Positions 16,702 through 25,295 of a stretch of 64,000 nucleotides of DNA are shown piece by piece. A model generated the notes under the pieces. The model was not told where the DNA came from. It worked only from the letters and a program-made list of their open reading frames with translations, and did not search any database. The position numbers and the translations under genes are program-made. Source of the DNA: Pseudomonadota bacterium (GTDB taxonomy: Bacteria > Myxococcota_A > Polyangia > Polyangiales > Polyangiaceae); NCBI GenBank assembly GCA_023398955.1, contig JAEWRL010000242.1, positions 92,139 to 156,138 of the forward strand. The letters are read 5' to 3'. How positions within the stretch are numbered: position 1 is the first letter of the stretch; the number at the start of each line of letters is the position of its first letter.

Positions 16702-17997
16702 TCAAGGCGCTGTTACCCCGGGCCGGCCCTCCTTGGCAAAATATGCGCGCAGCACGTTGCGAGCCAACAGCGGCGCCTTGATGCGCCAAACCGGCGTGTT
16801 GACGACGAGCGCCGCAATTGCAATCTCCGGGTCGCGCGCTGGCGCGAAGCCCACGAACCACGTGTAATGCCGATTTGCCTCGTGGCGGGTGAGGGTTCCT
16901 GTCTTCCCGGCGACATCAATCCCTGGGAGGAATGGCCTGCCCTTCGGGTCGTGAAAGCTGCTGTGCGCCGAGCCGTTGGCGACGGTCTCGACCATCATCT
17001 CGGTGAGCTTTTGGGCGGTCTGGGACTGCACGGCCCGCCGAAGCACCACGGGGCCGCCCTCGTCCACCCAGAGCACCTCATCGCCTCGCAACACACGCGT
17101 CACGATGCGCGGCTTCAGCGCGACACCGCCGTTCGCAACGGTTTGCGCCAGTACACTCGCGGCCAAGGGCGAGAGGGACGTATGCCAGAAGCCTGCCGCG
17201 GTGCGTGCAAATTCCAAGGGTTCCTGCGGCACCTCGATCAGTGACGGTTCGTTTGACACGACAAATGGCACGCTCGTTCCGAAGCCGAAAGCCCCTCCGA
17301 TCTCCGCAAGATCCTCCGGCGTCAGGTGCTTCTGGGCGAGACGACCAAAGACTGTATTGAGGCTGCGACCGAGCGCCATCGCTAGCGTGCCACACCACTT
17401 GTCTCGCGCAGGGTCCTCCCGCAACTCGTCGGCGGTGAGCTGACTCCTACCGCCGTGGTAACACTGCTCAGAGGTCGGGGACAGGCCCGCCTTCTCGACG
17501 AGGGCTGCTCCAGTCACCACCTTGAATACGCTCGCAGCGGGCGGCTCTGCGCGCGTGTTCACATCGAAAATCTCGCCGTCGCGCACGTAGCTCGCGTATG
17601 CGAGGAGCTCGCCTGTCTTGACGCGGGACACGACGACCCCCGCTTCGGGCACTTCGTAGCGTTTCATCTGTGACAGCGCAGCGCGCTGGAGAACGGGATC
17701 GAGCGTCAGCTCCGCGGTTCGACGCCCCGACAACGGAGCTAGCACGCGTCTTGGGCGAAGATCGATCCGCAACAGATCGAGACCCTCGACCGGTGGCGGA
17801 TCCGCGTCGGGATCGAGCCGGTTCTCGAGTGCCGCGAGAGGGCGATCCAGCTTCACGTGGCCCTGCACGACGGGCAAGAGTCCGGCAATGATACCCAGTG
17901 CCGCACCAATGCCCGCCCATTGGCGGATGCGTCCCATGCCCCCACTGGTAGGCAGGAGCTCCCCGACCGGCCAAGAAAACGTGCCCCGTTTGGCCAT
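16702..17997 (-). CDS. Penicillin-binding protein (class B-like transpeptidase)
   Basis: A 431-residue transpeptidase anchored by one N-terminal helix (WAGIGAALGIIAGLLPVV). Its DD-transpeptidase motifs are complete: SVFK (catalytic Ser156, Lys159), SLN at 212-214 and KTG at 365-367. It should cross-link peptidoglycan and be acylated by beta-lactams. It is short for a class B enzyme (usually about 570-700). The region before the catalytic domain is only about 70 residues, so the pedestal/dimerisation domain is missing or minimal. It is divergent from phoH. Confidence 0.88.
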   Translation of the reverse strand: MAKRGTFSWPVGELLPTSGGMGRIRQWAGIGAALGIIAGLLPVVQGHVKLDRPLAALENRLDPDADPPPVEGLDLLRIDLRPRRVLAPLSGRRTAELTLDPVLQRAALSQMKRYEVPEAGVVVSRVKTGELLAYASYVRDGEIFDVNTRAEPPAASVFKVVTGAALVEKAGLSPTSEQCYHGGRSQLTADELREDPARDKWCGTLAMALGRSLNTVFGRLAQKHLTPEDLAEIGGAFGFGTSVPFVVSNEPSLIEVPQEPLEFARTAAGFWHTSLSPLAASVLAQTVANGGVALKPRIVTRVLRGDEVLWVDEGGPVVLRRAVQSQTAQKLTEMMVETVANGSAHSSFHDPKGRPFLPGIDVAGKTGTLTRHEANRHYTWFVGFAPARDPEIAIAALVVNTPVWRIKAPLLARNVLRAYFAKEGRPGVTAP

Positions 17998-18136
17998 TGT
18001 GACGGAAGACTGGGCGGCCGCACGACACGTTGACAGATTGGACGCCGCGCGGGCCCGGCAGTGCCCCCTGGGTGCGGAGCCGCAGGATCGGGTCTATGCT
18101 CCCGCACTCTTCGTTCGCCGCTATGAGGGCAGAAAC

Positions 18137-19198
18137 TTGACGACGACGGATACGGTTTCTCAGAGCAGCCTGGAGGTGGGGTGCACCGAAACACTCATGA
18201 AGCTGGCGGGGCCCCACGGGGAGCTCTTCGGAGAAGTGACTCGGTCGACGGGCGCCAACGTCAACCTGAGGGGAAATACGATGCACCTCTCTGGACCTCC
18301 GGAAGCCATCGAGCTAGCGCGCCGCTTTCTTGTCGACGCCGTGGAGCTGGTCTCGCGCGGGCACGAGGTGCGGCCACAAGACGTGGTCCGTTCAGTGCGG
18401 GGACTGCGTGCCAACCCGGACGCTTCGCTCAGCGACCTGCTCGAGGAAATCATCGTCGTCCACCCAAAGCGGCGGCCCATCGTGCCAAAAACACCCGCCC
18501 AGCGCGCCTACGTCTCGATGATACGCGCTCACGACCTCACGTTTGGCATCGGGCCTGCCGGAACGGGAAAGACCTACTTGGCCATGGCCATGGCGACGAG
18601 TTGGCTCGTGCACCGGCGCGTGAAACGCATTGTTTTGACACGACCAGCGGTGGAGGCCGGCGAGAAGCTCGGCTTCCTTCCCGGGGATCTGGCGGAGAAG
18701 GTAAATCCGTACCTCCGGCCGCTCTACGATGCGCTGCACGACATGATCGAGTTCGAGAAGGTCGACCAAATGCGTGAGCGCGGCCAAATCGAGGTGGCTC
18801 CGCTCGCATTCATGCGAGGACGGACCCTCAATGACAGTTTCGTCATCCTCGATGAGGCACAGAACGCCACCAGCGAACAGATGCGCATGTTTCTGACGCG
18901 GCTGGGGTATGGGTCAAAGGCAGTCGTGACAGGGGATATCACCCAAACCGACTTGCCTGCAGGGGCACGCAGCGGGCTGCGGGAGGCGCGCAGCTTGCTG
19001 GCCGAGATCGAAGGCATCGGATTCCAGACGTTCAGCGACGCCGACGTAGTCAGGCACGAGCTGGTCCAACGGATCATCGTGGCCTACGAACGCCGCGACG
19101 CTGAGCTGGCGGCAGCTCGCGAACAGCGCGAGACGAGCGCAACGGCAGGCAGTGCTCCGTCAGTTCCAGTGTCTCAAGAACCCGACGGCAGATCCTGA
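18137..19198 (+). CDS. phoH: PhoH-like ATPase
   Basis: A 353-residue PhoH family protein. A KH-like RNA-binding region (about 15-75, KLAGPHGELFGEVTRSTGAN) precedes the P-loop domain with GPAGTGKT, TRPAVEAGEKLGFLPGD, Walker B FVILDEAQN and TGDITQTDL. PhoH proteins are ATPases linked to RNA metabolism, often beside ybeY. No ybeY follows here. The start is inferred as TTG at 18137, because GAGGG sits 8 bases upstream and the next in-frame ATG would cut the KH region. The longer frame overlaps the divergent PBP gene. Enolase follows on the same strand. Confidence 0.9.
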   Translation: MTTTDTVSQSSLEVGCTETLMKLAGPHGELFGEVTRSTGANVNLRGNTMHLSGPPEAIELARRFLVDAVELVSRGHEVRPQDVVRSVRGLRANPDASLSDLLEEIIVVHPKRRPIVPKTPAQRAYVSMIRAHDLTFGIGPAGTGKTYLAMAMATSWLVHRRVKRIVLTRPAVEAGEKLGFLPGDLAEKVNPYLRPLYDALHDMIEFEKVDQMRERGQIEVAPLAFMRGRTLNDSFVILDEAQNATSEQMRMFLTRLGYGSKAVVTGDITQTDLPAGARSGLREARSLLAEIEGIGFQTFSDADVVRHELVQRIIVAYERRDAELAAAREQRETSATAGSAPSVPVSQEPDGRS

Positions 19199-19286
19199 GG
19201 CTAACGCCTCCTCGGCCGGAACCGCTCACTGGTGCTGGCGCGACTCCCTCTCGCCTGCATCTTCGGAGTGTGTTAATGGCCGCGGC

Positions 19287-20555
19287 ATGCCTGAGATCAT
19301 TCAAGTCATCGCTCGCGAAATTCTGGATTCACGAGGCAATCCCACCCTGGAAGCCGAGGTCGAGACGACCACTGGCTTCGGGCGCGCTGCCGTTCCCAGT
19401 GGGGCTTCCACGGGGGAGCACGAAGCTATCGAGCTTCGTGACGGCGACAAGCAAAGGTACTTGGGCAAGGGTGTCACCCAGGCCGTCAGCAACGTCAACG
19501 AGAAGATCGGCCCCGCGCTGATCGGAATGACGGTGCTCGACCAGGCACAGATTGATGCTCGCATGCTCGAGCTCGACGGGACCGCCAACAAAGCCAAGCT
19601 CGGCGCAAACGCCATTCTCGGCGTATCCCTCGCGGTGGCTCGCGCCGCGGCGGACGTGGTCGGTCTGCCGCTGTGGCGTTACCTCGGTGGCGTGCAGGCG
19701 CGCGTTCTCCCGACACCGCTGATGAACATCGTCAACGGCGGACAGCACGCTGACAATGGCCTCGAGGTGCAGGAGTTCATGATCGTACCGCTGGGGCGCC
19801 CCACCTTTGCCGAAGCGCTTCGCTGCGGAGCCGAGGTATTTCATTCTCTGAAGAAGAACCTTGCCGCCGATGGTCTGACGACGGCCGTCGGAGACGAGGG
19901 TGGCTTCGCTCCTCGTTTGGAGTCCAACGAGCAGGCAGTCCAACGCATCATCAAGGCGATTGAAGCGGCCGGCTACAAGCCGGGTGAGGACGTCGCGCTC
20001 GCTCTGGACGCAGCATCGAGCGAGTTCTTCAAGGACGGGAGGTATACGTTCGACAAGAAGCAGGTGAGCGCGGAGGAGCTCATCGAGATCTACGCCACGC
20101 TGTGCGGCAAGTACCCCATCGTGAGCATCGAAGACGGGCTCGCTGAGGACGACTGGGGCGGCTGGAAGAAGTTGACCGAGAAGCTCGGGAGCAAGGTCCA
20201 GCTGGTCGGAGATGACCTGTTCGTCACGAACAAGGAGCGGCTGGCACGGGGCATCGAGCAGGGCGTCGGAAACTCCGTTCTCGTGAAGGTGAATCAGATT
20301 GGCTCGCTGACGGAGACTCTCGACACGATCCGCTTGGCGGACAAGAACAACTACACGTCGGTGATCTCACATCGTTCGGGTGAAACCGAGGACTCGTTCA
20401 TCGCCGATCTCGCGGTTGCCACGAACGCTGGACAGATCAAGACGGGGAGTCTCAGCCGTAGCGATCGGATCGCCAAGTACAATCAGCTACTGCGGATTGC
20501 TGACGAACTCGAGGACTCGCAACAGTACTCCGGCCGCAGCCCCTTCAAGAGCTGA
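19287..20555 (+). CDS. eno: Enolase
   Basis: A 422-residue phosphopyruvate hydratase (2-phosphoglycerate to phosphoenolpyruvate, glycolysis). The start MPEIIQVIAREILDSRGNPT matches the family. The sequence has the mobile loop SGASTGEHEA, GDEGGFAPRLESN, metal ligands in LALDAASSEF, SIEDGLAEDDW and LVGDDLFVTN, and the active-site end NQIGSLTETLDT and ISHRSGETEDSFIADLAVA. Length is normal. The ATG at 19287 is 88 bases after phoH. Confidence 0.98.
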   Translation: MPEIIQVIAREILDSRGNPTLEAEVETTTGFGRAAVPSGASTGEHEAIELRDGDKQRYLGKGVTQAVSNVNEKIGPALIGMTVLDQAQIDARMLELDGTANKAKLGANAILGVSLAVARAAADVVGLPLWRYLGGVQARVLPTPLMNIVNGGQHADNGLEVQEFMIVPLGRPTFAEALRCGAEVFHSLKKNLAADGLTTAVGDEGGFAPRLESNEQAVQRIIKAIEAAGYKPGEDVALALDAASSEFFKDGRYTFDKKQVSAEELIEIYATLCGKYPIVSIEDGLAEDDWGGWKKLTEKLGSKVQLVGDDLFVTNKERLARGIEQGVGNSVLVKVNQIGSLTETLDTIRLADKNNYTSVISHRSGETEDSFIADLAVATNAGQIKTGSLSRSDRIAKYNQLLRIADELEDSQQYSGRSPFKS

Positions 20556-20630
20556 GGGCGGGAGACTAAGTGCTGCGCTCCGCTCTCGGTTTGGGCGCAG
20601 CACCTCGCCGCAGTACCGCAGGTCTCCTGG

Positions 20631-20653
20631 ACGGCGCCGATGCTCGGCGCCGT
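20631..20653 (+). terminator. Perfect 10-bp hairpin downstream of enolase
   Basis: ACGGCGCCGA and TCGGCGCCGT are perfect inverted copies with a 3-nt loop, 75 bases after the eno stop. The stem is very GC-rich. There is no clean T-run after it, so it may be a pause, a partial terminator or an mRNA 3' stabiliser. Confidence 0.5.
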
Positions 20654-20788
20654 TCGCCATTTGTCGGCCTCGGCGCGCTGCACCCCGAACCGAAGGTCCT
20701 TCGGCTCCCACGAACTCGCGGGGCAGCGCTTCCCCGTGCTGTAGACTCCGTCCGACACGTCGGCTACGTTGCTTCCCGGAGAGCACGC

Positions 20789-21907
20789 ATGTCCAGCGCC
20801 AGAGTTGCAGCGCTTCGGGTGAATCCGAGCACGGTCCTGGAGGGAGTGGAACGTCTCTGTGCGCTGGCGGGGTTGACCCAAGCCCTGGCGCCCGGGGTCG
20901 CCACCATCCTGAAAGATGACATCGGGTGGCCCTTCCCCTTTCCCGGAGCGCACACGACGCCGTGGCAGCTTGAGGGGACCGTCGTCGCCCTGAGGGACGC
21001 GGGGTTCGATCGGCTGTCGTGCGTGCGAGAAACGCCAGACGGTGCGTTGGTGCTCGGACGCCGGACACCACCCAGATACGGAGAGCTCCTGGACAGCCTC
21101 GCCATTCCTTTGGTCAACGGGACCCGCGGGCCCCTGGGACGCCTCAGGGAATACCGTCCCAAGGCACAGCTGCATGTGCTCCACCAGCTCTTCCCCCATG
21201 GCCTCCAGCTTCCGGAGTACTTCTTTGGGAAGAATGTCGTCCACCTGCCAGTCATTCGCTACCAGCGCTCGACCCTGGTAGCGGGAGCCCTGCGGAATGC
21301 CTTCCGTGGGTTGCTCCACCGCAATCCGGACCACGCAGGGAGCTGGCTCCACATGGCACTCGTCGACCTCTTGGCGATCCAAAAGGAGATCCACCCTGGC
21401 CTCTTCACTGTAGTAGATGGAACCACCACAACGGGGATGCCGGGCTCCCCGGGGACTAGCCCTCTGGTGAAAGATGTGATGCTGGCGAGCGCCGATCCGG
21501 TGGCGGTAGACGCCGTCGCTGCAAAACTGATGGGCTTCGATCCGATGAAGATAGGCTTTATCCGACTAGCCCAGGAGGACGGACTAGGAGTGGGAGATCC
21601 ACGTGACATCGAGCTCGTCGGCGACGATCTCTCGGAAGAAGACTGGGGGTTCTCCGTGGGCTTGGGAACCAGGGTGATGTATGGTCAGACGTCCCGAGGG
21701 GGCAGCCACGGCTGGGTGGAGCGCCTCCTTCTCCGTCCCCCCATCGCCAAGGCCGTGGAACGTGGCAGCGGCTTCTACCACGACGTGCACCAGTGGCGCC
21801 AAAGCGAGCGGGCACTGCTAGCACGGTGGCGGCATGGCACTCGCTGGGGCGCGCTCTTCGATGCTTACGTCCACGGGGAACACATCATAGGGCGTACGCG
21901 ACGGTGA
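20789..21907 (+). CDS. DUF362 domain protein
   Basis: A 372-residue protein with the DUF362 layout: VATILKDDIGWPFPFPGAHT at the start, IRYQRSTLVAGALRNAFRGL, a central GSWLHMALVDLLAIQKEI (the usual DxL helix), a VVDGTTTTGMPGSPGTSPLV strand-loop and the hallmark ASADPVAVDAVAAKLMGFDP. Some DUF362 proteins are iron-sulfur proteins; I see no CxxCxxC cluster here. The reaction is unknown. The ATG at 20789 has GGAGAG 7 bases upstream; the longer frame begins in the eno trailer. It is convergent with the NAD kinase gene, with a 30-base gap. Confidence 0.85.
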   Translation: MSSARVAALRVNPSTVLEGVERLCALAGLTQALAPGVATILKDDIGWPFPFPGAHTTPWQLEGTVVALRDAGFDRLSCVRETPDGALVLGRRTPPRYGELLDSLAIPLVNGTRGPLGRLREYRPKAQLHVLHQLFPHGLQLPEYFFGKNVVHLPVIRYQRSTLVAGALRNAFRGLLHRNPDHAGSWLHMALVDLLAIQKEIHPGLFTVVDGTTTTGMPGSPGTSPLVKDVMLASADPVAVDAVAAKLMGFDPMKIGFIRLAQEDGLGVGDPRDIELVGDDLSEEDWGFSVGLGTRVMYGQTSRGGSHGWVERLLLRPPIAKAVERGSGFYHDVHQWRQSERALLARWRHGTRWGALFDAYVHGEHIIGRTRR

Positions 21908-21937
21908 GGGGCGTCGGTGACTCGGGGTCCTTCGAGC

Positions 21938-22834
21938 TCAGCGGAAGCGATGGCGTTGACGTCCCGCAAGTCCGAGCAACACCAGCGGTTGATCGGACGC
22001 CGAGAGCTTCACGGTATCGCCCAGGCCGACGGCAATCTGCCGGTAGGGACCGTCGAGGAACATGCGAGCATCGTGCATCTTGCTGCGTAAAGTGACGGAC
22101 TCCCCCTCCGCCACGGAAAAGCGGAGCAAGTCGTAGCGGCGTCCATCGGGGACGTAGGGTTCGCGGATGACGACCTGCAGCTTCTTGGACCCAAAGGGGA
22201 GGGTCTTGCCACCAGCAGAGTACTGCGCTGCCGTGGAGCCAGCAGCCGGTCCCACCCACACGCCGCTCGACCTCTGCTCCTCGGTGTTGCTGCGATAACC
22301 GATCAGGTACCGGGAGGTGGCGGCTGGCGAGGAATGGCAGAACAATGCTTCATTGAGCACGCGTCGGGCCCGTACGCGGCCGTTGACAGTCACCTTCATC
22401 CGAGTAAGCCGTACCTTCCGCAGCCGCCCAGCGAGCGCCCGCTGCAGGAGCTGTTTAGCATTGTGCCGGTGCGCCGCGCAGAAATAGCCCACGCTGTGCC
22501 GCGGTGAACTATTCACGCCAAGGAGCGGCACGCTGCCAATGTTGTGCGACGCTGCCAGCAAGGTGCCGTCTCCCCCGACCGATACGACGAGGTCCGCATC
22601 CGCAGCATCAAACTCGGCGTGAGGGCGCTCCAGAAACATGGCCCGCGCGCCGAGCGCGCCCAACGCCTGCTGAACGGTTTCCACGGTCTGTACGTGTTCG
22701 CCGTGCGCTTCCAACCAGCTGGCCACGGTCGGATCCCCGCGCCGCAGCAAGCTCTTGGCACGCGGGTCCTGCTCGTCCTCGATGTAGCGAGCATAGGCGG
22801 ATTGCTTCGCAACGACGATGACGCGGGGAGCCAT
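21938..22834 (-). CDS. NAD kinase (ATP-NAD kinase family)
   Basis: A 298-residue kinase of the NAD kinase family, which makes NADP from NAD. The diagnostic GGDGT loop (87-91, in DLVVSVGGDGTLLAAS) is present, followed by GVNSSPRHSVGYF and a Gly-rich GPAAGSTAAQYSAGG substrate loop. The canonical NE and TPTGSTAYSLSAGGP motifs appear in altered form (LNEALFCHSSPA, and the loop just given), so it is somewhat divergent and substrate range should not be assumed. Its ATG shares one base with the Nudix stop (TAATG), so the two are coupled. Confidence 0.85.
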   Translation of the reverse strand: MAPRVIVVAKQSAYARYIEDEQDPRAKSLLRRGDPTVASWLEAHGEHVQTVETVQQALGALGARAMFLERPHAEFDAADADLVVSVGGDGTLLAASHNIGSVPLLGVNSSPRHSVGYFCAAHRHNAKQLLQRALAGRLRKVRLTRMKVTVNGRVRARRVLNEALFCHSSPAATSRYLIGYRSNTEEQRSSGVWVGPAAGSTAAQYSAGGKTLPFGSKKLQVVIREPYVPDGRRYDLLRFSVAEGESVTLRSKMHDARMFLDGPYRQIAVGLGDTVKLSASDQPLVLLGLAGRQRHRFR

Positions 22835-23520
22835 TACGAGATGGCCTCCGCCAGCCGCCGCAGGCCCAGCTCCGTCTTCGCATCCTCCAGCCCACCCATG
22901 GCGCACAGCTCAAGAGCCGCGTCGAGTGGAACCGCGCGGACTTCGCCAAGCGCCTCTAGCACGGAGCCATCCAAGGAAGGAGCCTCGCGTCGGTTGGGGT
23001 CGACCTCGACGGCGAAATAGTAGTGACGTTCAGCGAAGGCACCGCTGGCGGGAAAGCTGCTCGGGCCAAGGCGGCTCAGTTGCTCAATGGCAACGTCGAA
23101 ACCGAGCTCCTCTGCCAGCTCGCGCCTTGCCGTCATGGCGATCCCTTCTTCGCTGTCCTCGTCAGCTTCGACCAATCCCGCGGGCAACTCCCACAGCCCT
23201 CTGCGACTCGAGCTACCAGCCACCTCATATCTTCGCCTGTCGCGCAAAACCACGGGCGGTCGCACTGCACTGCGGAGGTAGACATACCGCACACCCTGCT
23301 CCAGGTAATGGGCGGCAATCACGACCGCGTCGAGCGCGGCGCGATGCACCTCGTCGTAGACGAATACCTCGGAGTACCGTCCATCCGGAAGACGCGCGCG
23401 GAGACGCCGCCTTGAGATCCGCAGGAACCCGGGGGGTTGCTCAGGCGAGAGATCCTCGACGATCTCGAGCTCGACGGGTGGAAGCTCGAGTGCTTGAAGC
23501 AATTCGGGCGGCAGGCTCAT
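22834..23520 (-). CDS. Nudix hydrolase
   Basis: A 228-residue Nudix pyrophosphatase. The box begins ELPAGLVEADEDSEEG and ends ARRELAEELGF. The spacing between Gly and the REL helix is four residues longer than the canonical Gx5Ex7REUxEExGU, but the catalytic REL-EE-G part is intact. ADP-ribose/NUDT5-type enzymes have similar domains before the box (VVIAAHYLEQGVRYVYLR). The start is the ATG at 23520; longer frames lack support. Overlap with NAD kinase suggests a role in nicotinamide-nucleotide balance. Confidence 0.85.
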   Translation of the reverse strand: MSLPPELLQALELPPVELEIVEDLSPEQPPGFLRISRRRLRARLPDGRYSEVFVYDEVHRAALDAVVIAAHYLEQGVRYVYLRSAVRPPVVLRDRRRYEVAGSSSRRGLWELPAGLVEADEDSEEGIAMTARRELAEELGFDVAIEQLSRLGPSSFPASGAFAERHYYFAVEVDPNRREAPSLDGSVLEALGEVRAVPLDAALELCAMGGLEDAKTELGLRRLAEAIS

Positions 23521-23998
23521 CGGGTTTTTCCGGGATGCGAGTGGGATCTCTTGCCCCAAGCCTCGCGGCACGCTGCTGGAGCACTGGCAGAGGTCGTAAC
23601 ACGTTCGCGCCTCCACTTCGACCAGCCCAGAGGATGGACCCGCCATCATCCACGTTTCATGACGCCGGCCACAGCGATCCTTGCCCGACTCCGACCGGTC
23701 TCTCGGCGAACTCCGTGCTCATCGACGACGCCGGTGAACCCGCGAATGTCGATGAATGCCGAAGACACCTGCCCAGGAGTGCCTCATCGCCCTGCTGCCC
23801 TTCCGCCTGACCATCGCGCTTGGCCTCTCGTGTCAGCCAGCCGCAGAGGTGCCACGGCGCTACGCAGCCCGACCTCAACGGGGGCCTCGCACTGGTATGG
23901 GTCGCAGGGGGTAGTCGACTGGTGAGGGCAGCGCGGCTGACGCGATTGCTCCAACGCCGGCAATCACCTGCACGATCAGGCCTTGGAGGACGGGTGAA
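23521..23998. other. 478-bp divergent intergenic region
   Basis: No convincing gene on either strand. It separates the Nudix/NAD-kinase operon from the serine acetyltransferase gene and must hold the promoters of both. A 7-bp inverted repeat (CATCGAC at 23720-23726, GTCGATG at 23748-23754) is the only symmetry I noted. No promoter could be assigned with confidence. Confidence 0.5.
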
Positions 23999-24940
23999 GT
24001 GGCTGGCGGCTCGACAATTGCGTACTGGGATTTAGAGTCAAGCATGCAATCGAGCTTCCCTATCCGTACCCGCGACCTGGAGGGCGCCATTGATGAGCTC
24101 GCGCAGAGCTACGATAGTGGAGACGCGATCAACAACCTGGAAAGCGCGGCACTGCCGAACAAGCGGGCGGTCATCGAAGCGTTCAATCACGTGAAGCCAG
24201 CCTTGTTCATGGGGTTCTTCAGCCGGCACGCCCTCAACCGCGACAACCTGCGCTACTCGCTCAGTTCGCAGCTCTACCCCGCGTACGAGCTCCTGAGCGA
24301 GCAGATCGGTCGCGCGATGAGCTACGAAGAGCAAGTGGGACGCAGCGGCGCGCGCCCAAGCCATTGGTGTGAAGAGGTCGTACTCCGCATCTTCCGTGGC
24401 CTGCCGCAGCTGCGAAAAATGCTGAACTCCGACGTGTTGGCAGCATTCAACGGCGACCCCGCAGCGAAGAGCATCGAGGAAGTGGTCTTCAGTTATCCCG
24501 CCGTGCAAGCAATCACGGCACATCGGATGGCCCACGCCCTTTACGAACAGCGCGTACCAATGCTTCCACGAATCATCGCGGAGCACGCCCACAGTACGAC
24601 CGGAATCGATATCCATCCCGGAGCCTCAATTGGCGAAGGGTTCTTCATCGATCATGGAACAGGCGTCGTAATTGGGGAGACGGCGAAGCTTGGACGCAAC
24701 GTGAAGCTCTATCAGGGTGTCACCCTCGGAGCACTGAGCGTCCGTCGTCACTCGGATGAGGATCCATGGCGTCCGCAGCAGCGGCACCCCACCATCGAAG
24801 ATGATGTCACCATCTATTCTGGGGCAACAATCTTGGGAGGTGACACCGTCATTGGCGCGGGCAGCGTCATTGGCGGCAACGTGTGGCTCGTGCGGTCGGT
24901 GCCACCAGGTTCCAAGGTCTTCGGGAAGCCAAGAGACTGA
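23999..24940 (+). CDS. cysE: Serine O-acetyltransferase
   Basis: A 313-residue enzyme that acetylates serine to O-acetylserine, the carbon acceptor for cysteine synthesis. The N-terminal helical domain (GAIDELAQSYDSGDAINNLE, KPALFMGFFSRHALNRDNL) is the longer type. The left-handed beta helix follows: TTGIDIHPGASIGEGFFIDH, GTGVVIGETAKLGRNVKLYQ, GVTLGAL, with catalytic Asp/His and the WRPQQRHPTIEDD loop. The GTG at 23999 has GGAGG 9 bases upstream; an ATG at 24044 is the alternative. No cysK is adjacent, but PAPS reductase follows within 360 bases. Confidence 0.93.
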   Translation: MAGGSTIAYWDLESSMQSSFPIRTRDLEGAIDELAQSYDSGDAINNLESAALPNKRAVIEAFNHVKPALFMGFFSRHALNRDNLRYSLSSQLYPAYELLSEQIGRAMSYEEQVGRSGARPSHWCEEVVLRIFRGLPQLRKMLNSDVLAAFNGDPAAKSIEEVVFSYPAVQAITAHRMAHALYEQRVPMLPRIIAEHAHSTTGIDIHPGASIGEGFFIDHGTGVVIGETAKLGRNVKLYQGVTLGALSVRRHSDEDPWRPQQRHPTIEDDVTIYSGATILGGDTVIGAGSVIGGNVWLVRSVPPGSKVFGKPRD

Positions 24941-25295
24941 CGCGCCAGTGCGGCAGTACTGCTGAAGCCGCGGCACCTCTACCGTCTGGTCGGCCCTAGT
25001 CTGTAGTTTCGGAGCGGCTGACCTGTCACCGTGCAGGAACCAGTCCCATGGTCGCACCGGTGCAAGTTAGCTGCCGCTCCAGCTGTCCGCCTTAGTCGAA
25101 TCAACCCCCGCCGGGCTTGCGCTCTTTCCAGGCCTGCCTCACAGTATTCTCGATATTTCCTAGCGGATAGGTGAAGAATGCTAGCGATGCGCAATGAAAG
25201 GCCTGGTGTTTCGCGGAAGGCACCTTCGAGAAACGCTTGCCGTGGGGTCGAAGGTCCAGTCGAGCCCACTGAGGCCTCCACCGGCGGGAGTAGCG
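24941..25295. other. 355-bp region upstream of PAPS reductase, with a possible leader ORF
   Basis: It holds a 10-bp palindrome GCAGTACTGC shortly after cysE and a locally A+T-richer patch around 25143-25195. Within it a 42-codon frame starts at 25178 (ATG, with AGG 6 bases upstream), begins MLAMRNERPGVSRKAP, and ends at 25306, overlapping the cysH start in another frame. It could be a regulatory leader peptide or chance. No known riboswitch was recognised. Confidence 0.4.
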
